In this document: piece by piece, positions 9,184 to 18,693 of the stretch | Layout of the letters: each line of letters opens with the position of its first letter | How positions within the stretch are numbered: position 1 is the first letter of the stretch | From: an uncultured Phascolarctobacterium sp. | GTDB lineage: Bacteria; Bacillota; Negativicutes; Acidaminococcales; Acidaminococcaceae | Assembly: GCF_937920985.1 (NCBI RefSeq) | Contig: NZ_CALDXR010000047.1 | Location: 1 to 64,000, forward strand | Reading direction: 5' to 3' | Length of the DNA stretch: 64,000 bases | Made by a program: the position numbers and the translations under genes | Notes under the pieces: model-generated | What the model saw: the letters and a program-made list of their open reading frames with translations, nothing else | Database searches by the model: none | Told to the model about the DNA's origin: nothing

Positions 9184-11409
9184 TTACAGCTTTTCCAGCT
9201 TAGCATACTTCGTCAGCAGGCTACGGATACCACCGCCGGCAAAAGCAACTGTAACCTCCTGGCCATCATCGGCAGCCTTGGCAGTAACAATCGTGCCTGC
9301 GCCCCATTTTTTATGCATAACCTTATCACCGACGCGGAAGCTGCAGCCGGCCGCCGCACTGCTTTCCTTCGGGAAGAAGCTGGCCTTGTGCTGCTCAAAC
9401 CAGTTAGCAGCCTCTTTTGCACTCGTCTTATGCACCTGCTGCGTCATCGCCGGACGCTGCGGTGACTGACGTTTAATCACATGCACCAGATTACGCGGCA
9501 CCTCCTGCAGAAAGCGGGACGGTGTATAATACTGCGTGCGGCCGTAGATAGTGCGTGTTCTGGCGTTGCTCAGGAACAAATGCTTTTCCGCACGCGTAAT
9601 GCCTACATAGCACAGGCGGCGTTCCTCTTCAATCTCATCATCGTTCATCAATGTGCGGGAATGCGGGAAGATACCCTCCTCCATACCTACCAAAAAGACA
9701 TTGGGGAATTCCAGGCCCTTGGCAGAATGCAGCGTCATCAGTGTAACTGCATCCTCACCCAGCTCAGCATCATCAATATCGGCAACCAGCGCTACGTCGG
9801 CCAGGAAGTTTTCCAGCGTCGGTTCTTCGCCGTTGCGCTCGCATTTGACAGCAAAGTCCTCGGTTACGCTCAGCATTTCCTTCAGGTTCTCCACACGGCT
9901 TTCGTCCTGCGGGTCCTTGCTGCTTTGCAGCTCCTCCAGATAACCGGTTTTCAGCAACACATCATCTAGAAGCTGTTTTACCGGCACATCAGCGGCCTCG
10001 CCCATCAGCTCAAAAAGCAGCTCGCTCAGCTCGTCCAGCTTACCGGCAAAACGGCTGGCAAGTCCCGGAACATCAGCTGCATTAGTCACTACCTCAAACA
10101 GCGTCTGGCCAGTAGCATTAGCATGCTCCTGCAGACGTGCCAGCGTAGCATCACCGATACCGCGGCGCGGGACGTTGATAATACGCAGCAGGCTCAGACT
10201 GTCACTGGGGTTGAAAATCAGTCGCAGATAAGCCAGCGCATCCTTGATTTCCTTGCGCTCGTAGAACTTCGTACCACCGACCATCGTATAGGCGATACCG
10301 CTTTTAATCAGCATTTCCTCGAATACACGCGACTGCGCATTGGTGCGGTACAGCACTGCCATATCGCCCAGCTTGGCGCTTTCGTTGAGCTGCAGCTTCT
10401 GCATATTTTCAATCACATAGCGTGCTTCATCTCTTTCATCGTTCGCCTGATAGTAAACAATTTCCGAACCGTTGCCGTTGGCAGTCCAAAGATTTTTCGG
10501 CTTGCGTCCGCTGTTGTTGTCGATAACGGCATTAGCGGCATCCAGAATAACCTGCGTACTGCGGTAGTTCTGCTCCAGCTTTACCAGCTTGGCATCGGGG
10601 TAATCCTTTTCAAAATCGAGGATATTCTGGATGTCGGCGCCGCGCCAGCCGTAAATGCTCTGGTCAGCATCGCCTACGACGCAGATGTTTCTGTGGCCTG
10701 CTGCCAAAATCTTCGTCAGCAAGTACTGCGCATGGTTGGTATCCTGATATTCGTCAACCATCAGATAATCAAACTTGCGCTGGTATTTTTCTCTTACCGC
10801 AGGGTTTTCCTGCAGCAGACGCAGCGCCAGCAGCAGCAAATCATCAAAGTCTACGGCATTGTTGGCCTGCAGCTTTTTCTGATAAGCATCATAAATTTTT
10901 GCCACCTGCTGCTCATAGTAGCCGGAGGCCTCACGGGCGTAGGCATCAGGCAGCAGCAAAGCATTTTTCGCATTGCTGATATTGCTGATAATCGCCGGCA
11001 GCGGGAAACGCTTTTCATCAAGGTTCATTTCCTTCAGCACCTGCTTAATCAGGTTTTTGCTGTCGCTTGTATCGTAAATAGCAAAATTATTGGCATAGCC
11101 GTTGAGATTTTCCAGCTCGTAGCGCAAAAGACGCGCACAGAAGGCATGGAAGGTAAACAACCACACATCTCTGGCAGCAGCGCCTGCCATACGGTCTACA
11201 CGCTCACGCATTTCCGCGGCGGCTTTATTAGTAAAGGTAATCGCTAAAATGCGATAGGGACGCACGCCCTGCTGCAGCAGGTGGGCAATGCGGCAGGTAA
11301 GCACCTTGGTCTTACCGCTGCCTGCGCCTGCCAGAATCAGCATCGGTCCGTTGATAGTCTGTACTGCATCAAGCTGCTGTTTATTGAGTCCTTGCATTGT
11401 ATCGGTCAT
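9184..11409 (-). CDS. pcrA: ATP-dependent 3'-5' DNA helicase PcrA/UvrD
   Basis: 741-residue superfamily 1A helicase for repair, plasmid replication and removal of recombinase filaments. Walker A AGAGSGKT is at residues 27-34. Also visible are the Q-motif start (LNKQQLDAV), Walker B VDEYQDTN, GDADQSIYGWRGA (motif III), QNYRST (motif IV), LMTLHSAKGLEF and YVGITRAEKHLFLS (motif VI). The C terminus has the Tudor-like PcrA tail (VGDKVMHKKWGAGTIV). GGAGG lies 10 bases before the ATG. First gene of the pcrA-ligA unit. Confidence 0.97.
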   Translation of the reverse strand: MTDTMQGLNKQQLDAVQTINGPMLILAGAGSGKTKVLTCRIAHLLQQGVRPYRILAITFTNKAAAEMRERVDRMAGAAARDVWLFTFHAFCARLLRYELENLNGYANNFAIYDTSDSKNLIKQVLKEMNLDEKRFPLPAIISNISNAKNALLLPDAYAREASGYYEQQVAKIYDAYQKKLQANNAVDFDDLLLLALRLLQENPAVREKYQRKFDYLMVDEYQDTNHAQYLLTKILAAGHRNICVVGDADQSIYGWRGADIQNILDFEKDYPDAKLVKLEQNYRSTQVILDAANAVIDNNSGRKPKNLWTANGNGSEIVYYQANDERDEARYVIENMQKLQLNESAKLGDMAVLYRTNAQSRVFEEMLIKSGIAYTMVGGTKFYERKEIKDALAYLRLIFNPSDSLSLLRIINVPRRGIGDATLARLQEHANATGQTLFEVVTNAADVPGLASRFAGKLDELSELLFELMGEAADVPVKQLLDDVLLKTGYLEELQSSKDPQDESRVENLKEMLSVTEDFAVKCERNGEEPTLENFLADVALVADIDDAELGEDAVTLMTLHSAKGLEFPNVFLVGMEEGIFPHSRTLMNDDEIEEERRLCYVGITRAEKHLFLSNARTRTIYGRTQYYTPSRFLQEVPRNLVHVIKRQSPQRPAMTQQVHKTSAKEAANWFEQHKASFFPKESSAAAGCSFRVGDKVMHKKWGAGTIVTAKAADDGQEVTVAFAGGGIRSLLTKYAKLEKL

Positions 11410-11607
11410 CAGTCGTTAGCCTCCATAATATTTCACGGATGCACCTGCATCCTCTGCTTTGGTAAAAATATTTTTGACTTAAATATTATATCACAAAACG
11501 CGACTCTTAGCAGAAGAAAAGCAACCGCTTTTGCCTAGAGAGATGCTAGGAAAAGCAGCTGCATTGTGTTAAAATAAGGCTATGTAATGCAAAAGGAGAT
11601 TATACAG

Positions 11608-12411
11608 ATGACTAAGAAAAGCACCTTCGTTCCCGCCAAGGATTTGAGCAAGCTGTGGCGGGCTATTATAGAATTCGACATGCTCCAGCCCGGCGACCGC
11701 ATCCTCGTCGGCCTCAGCGGCGGCAAGGACAGCATGCTTCTGACAGCCATGCTGGCGGAAATCAAAAAATATTCGCCTATTCCCTTCGACCTTGCCTGCT
11801 ACACTGTCAACGGCATGTTTGCACCCAACTTTCCCAAGGCGGAGCTGGAGGCCTTCTGCGCGCAGTTCGGCCTTACACACTACAGTGACGATGTTGACGT
11901 AATGGCAGCGCACGAAAAAAAGGGCGGCAGCCCCTGCTTCACCTGCGCCTACTTCCGCCGCGCCGCCACCAACCGCCGCGCACAGGAGCTTGGCTTCAAC
12001 AAGGTGGCCTTGGCACACCACAATGACGATGCAGTGGAAACCTTCTTTATGAATCTTGTAACCAGCGGCCAGCTGCGCACCTTCTTGCCCGTAACACCGC
12101 TGTCGCGCTCCGGCATCACGGTACTGCGCCCATTGCTTTACTACCGCGAGCAGGAAATCCGCGAGCTGGTGGCAAAGCTGGGCCTGAAGCCCATTAAAAA
12201 CCCCTGTCCCTATGACGGTCACACCATGCGTCAGGACATCAAAGAGCATATCGCCGCGCTCAACGCGCAGTATCCGGAAATCTACGAGCATCTGGCGGCA
12301 GCCATGCGTGACAGCGACAGGCAGGAGCTGTGGCCGCCCAAGCCCGGCAAGGAGCTGCTGCAAAAATTCCACACCTTCTGGGGACGTGGCAAAAAGCAGG
12401 CTGAGCAATGA
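11608..12411 (+). CDS. TtcA-family tRNA thiolation protein (PP-loop ATPase)
   Basis: N-type ATP pyrophosphatase with the PP-loop SGGKDS at residues 37-42, the paired cysteines SPCFTC, and a later NPCP cysteine. These match the Fe-S-dependent TtcA/TtuA group that thiolates tRNA bases (2-thiocytidine 32 in TtcA). HNDDAVETFFMN is the second conserved block. The frame opens at 11587, but AGGAG precedes the ATG at 11608 by 9 bases. The last four bases overlap the start of the EamA transporter gene (ATGA), so the two are translationally coupled. Exact target base not provable from sequence. Confidence 0.87.
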   Translation: MTKKSTFVPAKDLSKLWRAIIEFDMLQPGDRILVGLSGGKDSMLLTAMLAEIKKYSPIPFDLACYTVNGMFAPNFPKAELEAFCAQFGLTHYSDDVDVMAAHEKKGGSPCFTCAYFRRAATNRRAQELGFNKVALAHHNDDAVETFFMNLVTSGQLRTFLPVTPLSRSGITVLRPLLYYREQEIRELVAKLGLKPIKNPCPYDGHTMRQDIKEHIAALNAQYPEIYEHLAAAMRDSDRQELWPPKPGKELLQKFHTFWGRGKKQAEQ

Positions 12412-13277
12412 AAACAAAGGCCTATTTTTATATCATCGCCGCTGCTGTCTGCTGGGGTTTAATCGGTCTCTTCGTCAGAACGCTGGCAGCTCATGGCTTC
12501 AGCTCCATGCAGATGGTTGCCCTGCGTTCGCTGGCAGCAGCAATCTGCGTCACGCTGCCGCTGCTGCGCTCAGGACGTGCCGCCCTGCGCATCAGACTGC
12601 GTGACCTTTGGCTCTTCGTAGGCACCGGCATCTGCAGCCTGGTATTCTTCAACTACTGCTACTTCAACGCCATGCAGCAGACAAGCTTGGCAGTGGCAGC
12701 GCTACTGCTTTACACAGCGCCTGTCTTTGTTATGCTTATGTCACTGCTGTGCTTCGGTGAAGCCTTCACGCGCACCAAGGCACTCGCTCTGCTACTCACC
12801 TTCAGCGGCTGCGCCTGTGTAACCGGCGTCTTCGGCAGCAGCCTGACGCTCACGCTCAGCGGCCTGCTCTACGGTCTGGGCAGTGGCTTCGGCTACGCGC
12901 TGTACAGCATCTTCGGCAAGTACGCCGTGCGCAAATATTCATCACTCACCATCACCGCCTACACCTTTTATCTGGCACTTGCAGCCTCCTGGCCATTGGC
13001 AGATTTTGATTATCAGCGTCTTGCAGCCATTGACCTGCCGTCCATCGTCAGCGTTTTAGGACTGGGCTTGCTCTGCGCCGTGCTTCCTTATCTGCTCTAC
13101 ACCAAGGGACTTGAGCAGATTGAAGCAGGACAAGCCTCCATCCTTGCGACGATTGAGCCCTTTGTCGCTGCCGTTGTCGGTGTTATTTTCTTTGCGGAAG
13201 CACTGACGCCGGTGAAAATCATCGGTATGGGACTGATATTTGCGGCGATTGCCGTGTTGAATATCAGGAGAACATAG
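12408..13277 (+). CDS. EamA/DMT-family transporter
   Basis: 289-residue membrane protein with ten predicted hydrophobic helices in two EamA repeats, the organisation of drug/metabolite exporters such as RhaT/YdcZ relatives. The first helix region YFYIIAAAVCWGLIGLFVR and the motif YALYSIFGKYAV are typical. The transported compound is unknown. It overlaps the upstream thiolase gene by four bases and is followed by a strong terminator. Confidence 0.88.
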   Translation: MKTKAYFYIIAAAVCWGLIGLFVRTLAAHGFSSMQMVALRSLAAAICVTLPLLRSGRAALRIRLRDLWLFVGTGICSLVFFNYCYFNAMQQTSLAVAALLLYTAPVFVMLMSLLCFGEAFTRTKALALLLTFSGCACVTGVFGSSLTLTLSGLLYGLGSGFGYALYSIFGKYAVRKYSSLTITAYTFYLALAASWPLADFDYQRLAAIDLPSIVSVLGLGLLCAVLPYLLYTKGLEQIEAGQASILATIEPFVAAVVGVIFFAEALTPVKIIGMGLIFAAIAVLNIRRT

Positions 13278-13301
13278 AAACACACTAACAATATAAAAAA
13301 T

Positions 13302-13354
13302 AAAAAGCAATTTGCTTCTGCCAAATCGCAGTTACAAATTGCTTTTTGTTTTAT
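13302..13354. terminator. Bidirectional hairpin terminator
   Basis: Perfect 13-bp stem (13302-13314 with 13335-13347) rich in A on the left and T on the right arm, between the EamA gene and the convergent ATPase gene. Confidence 0.8.
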
Positions 13355-13362
13355 ACAGCCAA

Positions 13363-14973
13363 CTATTTCTGCAGCACCTCTACCTTACAGCGGTGCTGCT
13401 TTGTTTTCTTGGAATAGCCTATACCGACAGCCAAAATCCGTCCTTTATAACGCTTGCTGCCATCTCCCAAAGTTCCGGCAAATTTGAGCGCATACTGTCT
13501 GCGTTTAATCTGCTCAATCGCTTCCTCAGGCGTATGGTCCACCTTCAGCTCCAAAATAAGGCAATCATCGTTTTCCTGATAGGGATAGAAGATAAAGTCA
13601 ACATAGCCTGTCCCGACCTTATCCTCCCTCTGGACATTATATCTGTCACGTGCTGCCAGATATATGAGATTAACAATAGCAGCCAGCTCGGTTTCATTGT
13701 TATACGCCAACAGCGGTGTTTCCGTATTGTGCGCAAATTCCAGAATCCTGCTCATTGTAGCGGTATCGCCTTTCAGCGTAGCCTGCAGCATCGCTTCCGA
13801 TTTCACCGCCAGCTGATGTACGTAGCCCAAGGAATCCTTGTTCAGGAGCAGCTCATTAAATTTATCCATCAATTCTTTGTTAGGGATGAACACTTTGCCG
13901 TTTTCATATGTCAGCAGGCCATAAACAACCATCGCTGAAAAAATCTGCTGCTTTGTATTAAGCTCCAGCAGCATAGCCGCATATTCCTGTATTTTCAAGG
14001 GTATGCGTTCACCAGCAGCCATCAGCGCCAAATCATCACGCACCGCAGTCACATTGTTGCGGATATAATAAAATAATTCGTCATAGGGACCAGAGCTTGT
14101 CCAATAATTATAAAGCTGGTTATTCTGCAAAGCCATAACAACAGAGCGCGGATTATACAGCAAATTACCGGCAGCAGTGTGATAACCGTCGTACCATATT
14201 TTTAAGCCTTCACGTGTAACCTGCGGTTGAGCCGTCAAAGCCTGATACTTGGCAAACAGCGCATCTACTTCCGCATCATTAAAGCCAAAAACATCACTAT
14301 ATAATGACATAGTAGCCATATTATATTCCGCAAAGGTATTTAATTCCGAGCCGCTGGTATATTTTGATATCGGCAGTACGCCAGTCATATACGCCAGCTG
14401 AACATATACTCTGTCCTTAAGTAAATCCTTTAAGAACAGCAGGTATTTTTTTCTGTCATCTTCGGAAATAAAGGCAGCATGAAAGATTGCATCCCATTCG
14501 TCAAAAATGAAAATAAACCTTTCGCCCGTCGCTGCAGTAATTCTTTCCAAATCCTCAGCTACGCCGCCTGCCGCACGATAATCAACATCGGGATACGCCT
14601 TATGCAGATCGTTTTTTAAGGCATCGGCAATATTATCTATATAGCTTTGGTAATCATTACTGCTGATTCTGCTGAAATCAATATAAATAACATTATATTG
14701 ATTAATATGCTGCATAGACTCGGCATCACGTCCTATGGTTAACTGTGCAAAAAGCTTTTTCGTGGCAGCGCTTTTAGTCAAAAATGCTCCCAGCATATTG
14801 GCCATAACGGTTTTGCCAAAACGGCGCGGACGTGTGATGCACACATACTTGCCATTGGTACCTATACGTTGCAGCATTTGGCCTATAAAGGCTGTTTTAT
14901 CAACAAAATATGTACTTTTAGCCATCTCCTCGTATAACACTGCCGGAGAGAGAGTATTTAACAATAATCCCAT
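13363..14973 (-). CDS. AAA-ATPase-like / PD-(D/E)XK nuclease family protein
   Basis: About 536 residues. The N-terminal AAA-ATPase-like domain (PF09820 type) has the P-loop TRPRRFGKT and a Walker B-like region FIFIFDEWD. The C-terminal domain carries the PD-(D/E)XK nuclease-like motif GYVDFIFYP...CLILELKVD, with Asp, Glu and Lys in the expected order. This family is abundant, often multi-copy, in gut Bacteroidetes and Firmicutes, and its role is unknown. GGGGGAG precedes the ATG at 14973, so I prefer it to the upstream in-frame start at 15000. Stand-alone gene. Confidence 0.88.
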   Translation of the reverse strand: MGLLLNTLSPAVLYEEMAKSTYFVDKTAFIGQMLQRIGTNGKYVCITRPRRFGKTVMANMLGAFLTKSAATKKLFAQLTIGRDAESMQHINQYNVIYIDFSRISSNDYQSYIDNIADALKNDLHKAYPDVDYRAAGGVAEDLERITAATGERFIFIFDEWDAIFHAAFISEDDRKKYLLFLKDLLKDRVYVQLAYMTGVLPISKYTSGSELNTFAEYNMATMSLYSDVFGFNDAEVDALFAKYQALTAQPQVTREGLKIWYDGYHTAAGNLLYNPRSVVMALQNNQLYNYWTSSGPYDELFYYIRNNVTAVRDDLALMAAGERIPLKIQEYAAMLLELNTKQQIFSAMVVYGLLTYENGKVFIPNKELMDKFNELLLNKDSLGYVHQLAVKSEAMLQATLKGDTATMSRILEFAHNTETPLLAYNNETELAAIVNLIYLAARDRYNVQREDKVGTGYVDFIFYPYQENDDCLILELKVDHTPEEAIEQIKRRQYALKFAGTLGDGSKRYKGRILAVGIGYSKKTKQHRCKVEVLQK

Positions 14974-15064
14974 ATGATTCTCCCCCTTGCTTTTGCGCAT
15001 AGTCTATATCACTGATTATAACATACATTTTCACAAGTGTTGTTTATTCCTTACAGCGTCAGCC

Positions 15065-15439
15065 TCATACCCCTTTACCCGCCAGCACACCTGCTCCAGC
15101 AGCCACAAGTCCCAAAAGCAGGCTGCCGCCGCTGTACGCTGCCGCGGCAGCGATATTACCCTCCGTCAGCAGCATCAGGCTTTCATAGCCAAACGAGGAA
15201 AAGGTGGTGAAGCCGCCCAACAAGCCTACGCACAAGAACAGGCGCCAGGCCGCAGGCAGCAGACCGCGCTCCACAATCAGCGTCATCAAAAGGCCCATGC
15301 AAAAGCAGCCTATGATATTTATGGCGAAGGTTCCCCATGGAAGGGCGCTGCCGCTCGCTCTGCTGATAAAATTACCCAGCAGATAACGGCACACTGCGCC
15401 CAAAGCACCGCCGACTGCTACACTTATTATTTCCATCAT
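15065..15439 (-). CDS. crcB: Fluoride efflux channel CrcB/Fluc
   Basis: 124-residue protein with four transmembrane helices. The signatures GGALGAVCRYLL at the N terminus, GTFAINIIGCF, and GGFTTFSSFGYE near the middle are diagnostic of the fluoride channel. A single gene of normal length suggests a homodimer, whereas many Firmicutes have two crcB genes. Its start overlaps the end of the Hpt gene (ATGA). No fluoride riboswitch precedes it, and its expression probably follows the two upstream signalling genes. Confidence 0.95.
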   Translation of the reverse strand: MMEIISVAVGGALGAVCRYLLGNFISRASGSALPWGTFAINIIGCFCMGLLMTLIVERGLLPAAWRLFLCVGLLGGFTTFSSFGYESLMLLTEGNIAAAAAYSGGSLLLGLVAAGAGVLAGKGV

Positions 15440-15801
15440 GCACTCTCCAGCTGCTCAATATATTGCAGCGTGCGCTGCCAGTCATTCTTCACTGCTGTCA
15501 GCTTCGCCTGCAGCTGAGGCATGGTATAATCCTCGCTGCGCAACAAACTCACAATATCGGTAAACTGTGCCTGCAGGCCGGTCAGCCCCAGCGTTGCACA
15601 CACGCCCTTCAGATTGTGCGCATAGCGCAGCACATCCTGCAGGTTACCTGCATCCGCAGCCTCCTCCATCAATTTATAATCATCAGTTGTCAGCAGCTTG
15701 CGCAAAAAACGCACATACATAGCTTCACTTTCCATAAAGCGCTCCTCCAGCGCCTCCTGAATATCAATCGCCACATACTGCGGCAGTTCCTGTAAATGCA
15801 C
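15436..15801 (-). CDS. Histidine phosphotransfer (Hpt) domain protein
   Basis: Helical Hpt protein of about 121 residues. The phospho-accepting motif is AHNLKGVCATLG. The frame is open from 15843, inside the kinase gene, but AAAGGGG lies 9 bases before a GTG at 15801, which avoids the long overlap. It should relay phosphate from the receiver domain of the adjacent hybrid kinase to a response regulator encoded elsewhere. It is followed with a 4-base overlap by crcB. Confidence 0.85.
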   Translation of the reverse strand: MHLQELPQYVAIDIQEALEERFMESEAMYVRFLRKLLTTDDYKLMEEAADAGNLQDVLRYAHNLKGVCATLGLTGLQAQFTDIVSLLRSEDYTMPQLQAKLTAVKNDWQRTLQYIEQLESA

Positions 15802-15823
15802 GGCTTCGCACCCCTTTCTGCTC

Positions 15824-18325
15824 TTAATGCTGCAGATACGCACTCATCATCTGCGCCAGCAGCTTCATCTGTACCGGTTTCACCATAAAATCATTCATGC
15901 CGGCAGCCATCGCGCGTTCCACGTCATCACTGCCGCTGTTGCCTGTCAGCGCCAGAATCGGCACCTTACGCGCATCCTCGCGCGGCAAAGCTCTGATAGC
16001 CTCGGCAGCCTCACAGCCATCCATTTCCGGCATCTGCATATCCATCAGCACCATGCTGATGCTGCCCTCCTCCGAAGCCTCAAACAGCTCCACAGCCTCC
16101 TTGCCGTCGCAGGCAGGCACAACCTCCAGGCCGTTCATCGTCAGCAGCTCGCTGATAATCTCCATATTGATACTGTTATCCTCTGCTACTAAAATTCTGC
16201 AGCCCGCAAAATCCTCCAGCTTCGGCATTGCATCCTGAGGCTTGCTTTCCACCTTTTTCACGATATTGAACGGCAAAGAAATAATTACGCAGGTGCCTTC
16301 ATCAACACGACTGCTGATGTGAATGCTGCCATCCATACGCTCCACCAAGCTTTTGACAATCGTCATACCAAGACCGGTGCCGGTAACGCGCGGCACACCG
16401 AAACGGCTGTCGCGTTCAAACGGCTTATAGATTTTCTCCAAGAATTTGGCCGACATACCGCAGCCGGTATCCTTAATAACAAAGGTATAATGCACGCGGT
16501 TGCGCTCATTGCCCGGCTCACGACGCGCCAAAAAGCTGATTTTGCCATGCGCCTTGGTATATTTAAGCGCATTCGACAAAATATTATTCAAAATCTGCTG
16601 CAAGCCCTGCAAATCGCCGCTCACCATTTCATCTTCTTGCAGCATCAGCTGAGAGTCAAAGAACTTCTGCTCCAGCTCGGCCTGCGCCGCAAAAATATCG
16701 CTGGTATCCTGCGCTACCTTGGCAATCATAAAGGTTTCCTGCACATGCTCCACCTTGCCGTTGTCCAGGCGTGCCATTTCCAGAATATCGTTAATCAAGG
16801 TCAGCAGCTGCTGCCCTGCGGCGCTTATTTTGCGGATATATTCCTTCACCTGTCCGCAGTCATCCTTGTGCAGCTCTGCCAGCTCAGCCATGCCGATAAT
16901 GCCGTTGAGAGGCGCACGCATATCGTGCGACAGTGCGGAGAAGAACATGTTTCTGGACTTGGCATTTTCTTGTGCTACCTGCAGCGCCTGCTCCGTCAGC
17001 TGCAGATGCTCCAGCTCCTTCTGCTTTTCAGCCTCCACCTCACGGAAGAAGAAAACCGCTTCGTCCTTATTCAGCAAATCATCACGCATCAGACGGACAT
17101 TAAGCCATCTGTATTCCTTGCCGAAGCGATGGCGGAACTCACCGCCGAAGTCATTGATATGCCGCTCCACCAGCTCTTTGATATGCTCACGTGAAAAGCT
17201 GGCCGCAAACTCATCGGCAGCCTCCGTCTCCACATTCTTTATCAGCTCCTGCAGCAGCTCATCATAATCGCCCTCCGGCTCCTGCGGCCCCGGGCTGGTG
17301 CTTTTCAGCATATAATAGCGTCCGGTAACATAATTCACTCTGAACACAGCCAGGAAGGACTTGCTCATAACGCGGATAACCTCATTGATGCTTTGCAGCT
17401 GTTTATTCAGCATATGCTCGCGCAGCGCCAAACCGGCAGCCAGCAGCAGGAAAATGGCCAGCGTCAGGCTGAACCACTGCATCAAATCCTTATAATCACC
17501 CATCAGGAAATCATAGGGAATCGTTACAATAGATATCCAGCCCTTTTCCGAAACCGTGTAGTAAACCCCGCGCTTATTGCCTTCATAGTCGGTAATATAA
17601 GATACATCACTGTCAGAATCACGGATTTCCTTAAAGATTTTATCTACATAAGGTTGCTCTTCTTCTATCGACAGATTGCGGTCATTGATGGTAAACATAA
17701 TATTACCGGACGGATCGCAAAGGTAGTAATAGCTGTCCTTCGGCAGCTTATTGTCACTCAGCAGGCCATTCAGACGCTCCGGATAAAGATTCATCGCCAG
17801 TACATTGTTATCGCTAAAGCGCACGGCCATCGTCAGCAGGCGCTCATTATTCTTGCCGTATTGATATAAATTAGTATAGGCTACGCCGCTTTTATTGCTC
17901 AGCGCTGCCTGATACCATTTCAGCGAAGCAACATCTGTCGGCTGTCCCTCCAATCGCTTGCCAATAAGATGCCCGTGTACTACAGCGCACATATCAAAGC
18001 GGCCCACATCAGCATTTTTTTCCATATAATCGGTAAAATGCGTCAGCGCCTCCTCCAGCTCTGCATCCGTCATATCGGGCTTCATTTCCAGCATATATGC
18101 AAGGTTCTGCGCGGCACTGCGCAGCAGCATTTCCTGAGCTTTTATGCGTCCTGTTTCCCTTGTGGCAAAGCGGGCTGCCAACTGCTGTCCCATAATATGC
18201 GAATTATCCAATATTTTTTCGCGCACAATATACAGGCTCACCAGGGAAACAAGCAGGAAGAAGGCGAAGATGCCTATGCTGTATAGAGATACCTTTATTC
18301 TGTTCCTAAAAAATTTAAAGTCCAT
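15824..18325 (-). CDS. Hybrid sensor histidine kinase with extracytoplasmic sensor and receiver domain
   Basis: 833 residues, membrane-bound. Order: short cytoplasmic start, TM1 (about 13-35), extracytoplasmic Cache-like region (about 40-280), TM2 (about 285-303), a PAS-like segment, and a HisKA dimerisation helix with phospho-accepting His467 in SALSHDMRAPLNG. Then come HATPase_c with N box (NNILSNALKYT), G boxes (DTGCGMS, GTGLGM), and a C-terminal receiver with Asp762 in VLMDMQMPEMDG and Lys in MVKPVQ. There is no output domain, so signalling must pass through the Hpt protein encoded next. GGAGGG precedes the ATG. The sensed ligand is unknown. Confidence 0.93.
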   Translation of the reverse strand: MDFKFFRNRIKVSLYSIGIFAFFLLVSLVSLYIVREKILDNSHIMGQQLAARFATRETGRIKAQEMLLRSAAQNLAYMLEMKPDMTDAELEEALTHFTDYMEKNADVGRFDMCAVVHGHLIGKRLEGQPTDVASLKWYQAALSNKSGVAYTNLYQYGKNNERLLTMAVRFSDNNVLAMNLYPERLNGLLSDNKLPKDSYYYLCDPSGNIMFTINDRNLSIEEEQPYVDKIFKEIRDSDSDVSYITDYEGNKRGVYYTVSEKGWISIVTIPYDFLMGDYKDLMQWFSLTLAIFLLLAAGLALREHMLNKQLQSINEVIRVMSKSFLAVFRVNYVTGRYYMLKSTSPGPQEPEGDYDELLQELIKNVETEAADEFAASFSREHIKELVERHINDFGGEFRHRFGKEYRWLNVRLMRDDLLNKDEAVFFFREVEAEKQKELEHLQLTEQALQVAQENAKSRNMFFSALSHDMRAPLNGIIGMAELAELHKDDCGQVKEYIRKISAAGQQLLTLINDILEMARLDNGKVEHVQETFMIAKVAQDTSDIFAAQAELEQKFFDSQLMLQEDEMVSGDLQGLQQILNNILSNALKYTKAHGKISFLARREPGNERNRVHYTFVIKDTGCGMSAKFLEKIYKPFERDSRFGVPRVTGTGLGMTIVKSLVERMDGSIHISSRVDEGTCVIISLPFNIVKKVESKPQDAMPKLEDFAGCRILVAEDNSINMEIISELLTMNGLEVVPACDGKEAVELFEASEEGSISMVLMDMQMPEMDGCEAAEAIRALPREDARKVPILALTGNSGSDDVERAMAAGMNDFMVKPVQMKLLAQMMSAYLQH

Positions 18326-18428
18326 AAGCCCTCCATTGAGCCACTGTCAACAAACAAGTGCATATTTCATGTATACATATTTTATTATATAACACCAGGC
18401 ACATCTCTACAAGTGCACACGTCAAAAA

Positions 18429-18465
18429 GCCGCCTGCGGATATAGGAGTTTCCTCTGCAGGCGGC
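18429..18465 (-). terminator. Terminator of candidate small RNA
   Basis: Hairpin AGCCGCCTGC...GCAGGCGGCT (about nine base pairs) with a TTTTT tail on the minus strand only. The bioB transcript already has its own terminator further upstream, so this second one implies a separate transcript. Confidence 0.7.
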
Positions 18466-18572
18466 TAATTAGGTATTTATGTATATATATGCTTGTTGCG
18501 TTACTATTGTTGACTAAAATATTGCATTAGGTAACGATGAGGACAAAGTGAGAAGGAGGTTAGGCTTCTGAT
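18429..18572 (-). ncRNA. Candidate small RNA with anti-Shine-Dalgarno stretch
   Basis: The 369-base gap between the kinase and bioB holds a promoter-like pair (18579-18607), a minus-strand transcript region without an ORF, and a GC-rich hairpin followed by TTTTT (18424-18465). On the minus strand the region carries CCTCCTTCTC (complement of 18550-18559), which is complementary to ribosome-binding sites. This combination suggests a trans-acting regulatory RNA of roughly 145 nt. No matching Rfam family is recognised by eye, and expression is unproven. Confidence 0.4.
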
Positions 18573-18578
18573 TTTGTT

Positions 18579-18607
18579 ATTACAGAAAGAGTTATTTTCT
18601 TATACAA
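18579..18607 (-). promoter_or_regulatory. Promoter-like pair for candidate small RNA
   Basis: On the minus strand TTGTAT (18602-18607), 17-base spacer, TGTAAT (18579-18584). It lies just downstream of the bioB terminator and points to the region ending at the 18429-18465 hairpin. Confidence 0.45.
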
Positions 18608-18625
18608 AATTCTCTGCACCCAACT

Positions 18626-18672
18626 AAAAACAAAAGCTGCCTGCAAAAGGACCTCGTCCGTCCGCAGGCAGC
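18626..18672 (-). terminator. Terminator of bioB
   Basis: Perfect 9-bp stem GCTGCCTGC/GCAGGCAGC (18636-18644 with 18664-18672) followed on the minus strand by TTTTGTTTTT. It lies 22 bases after the bioB stop codon. Confidence 0.88.
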
Positions 18673-18693
18673 AAAATTCATTTTAAGCTATAA

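Noticed and set aside
15440..15843. Fluoride riboswitch before crcB
   Set aside because: The sequence before crcB is the Hpt coding region with a 4-base overlap; no fluoride-aptamer pattern is present.
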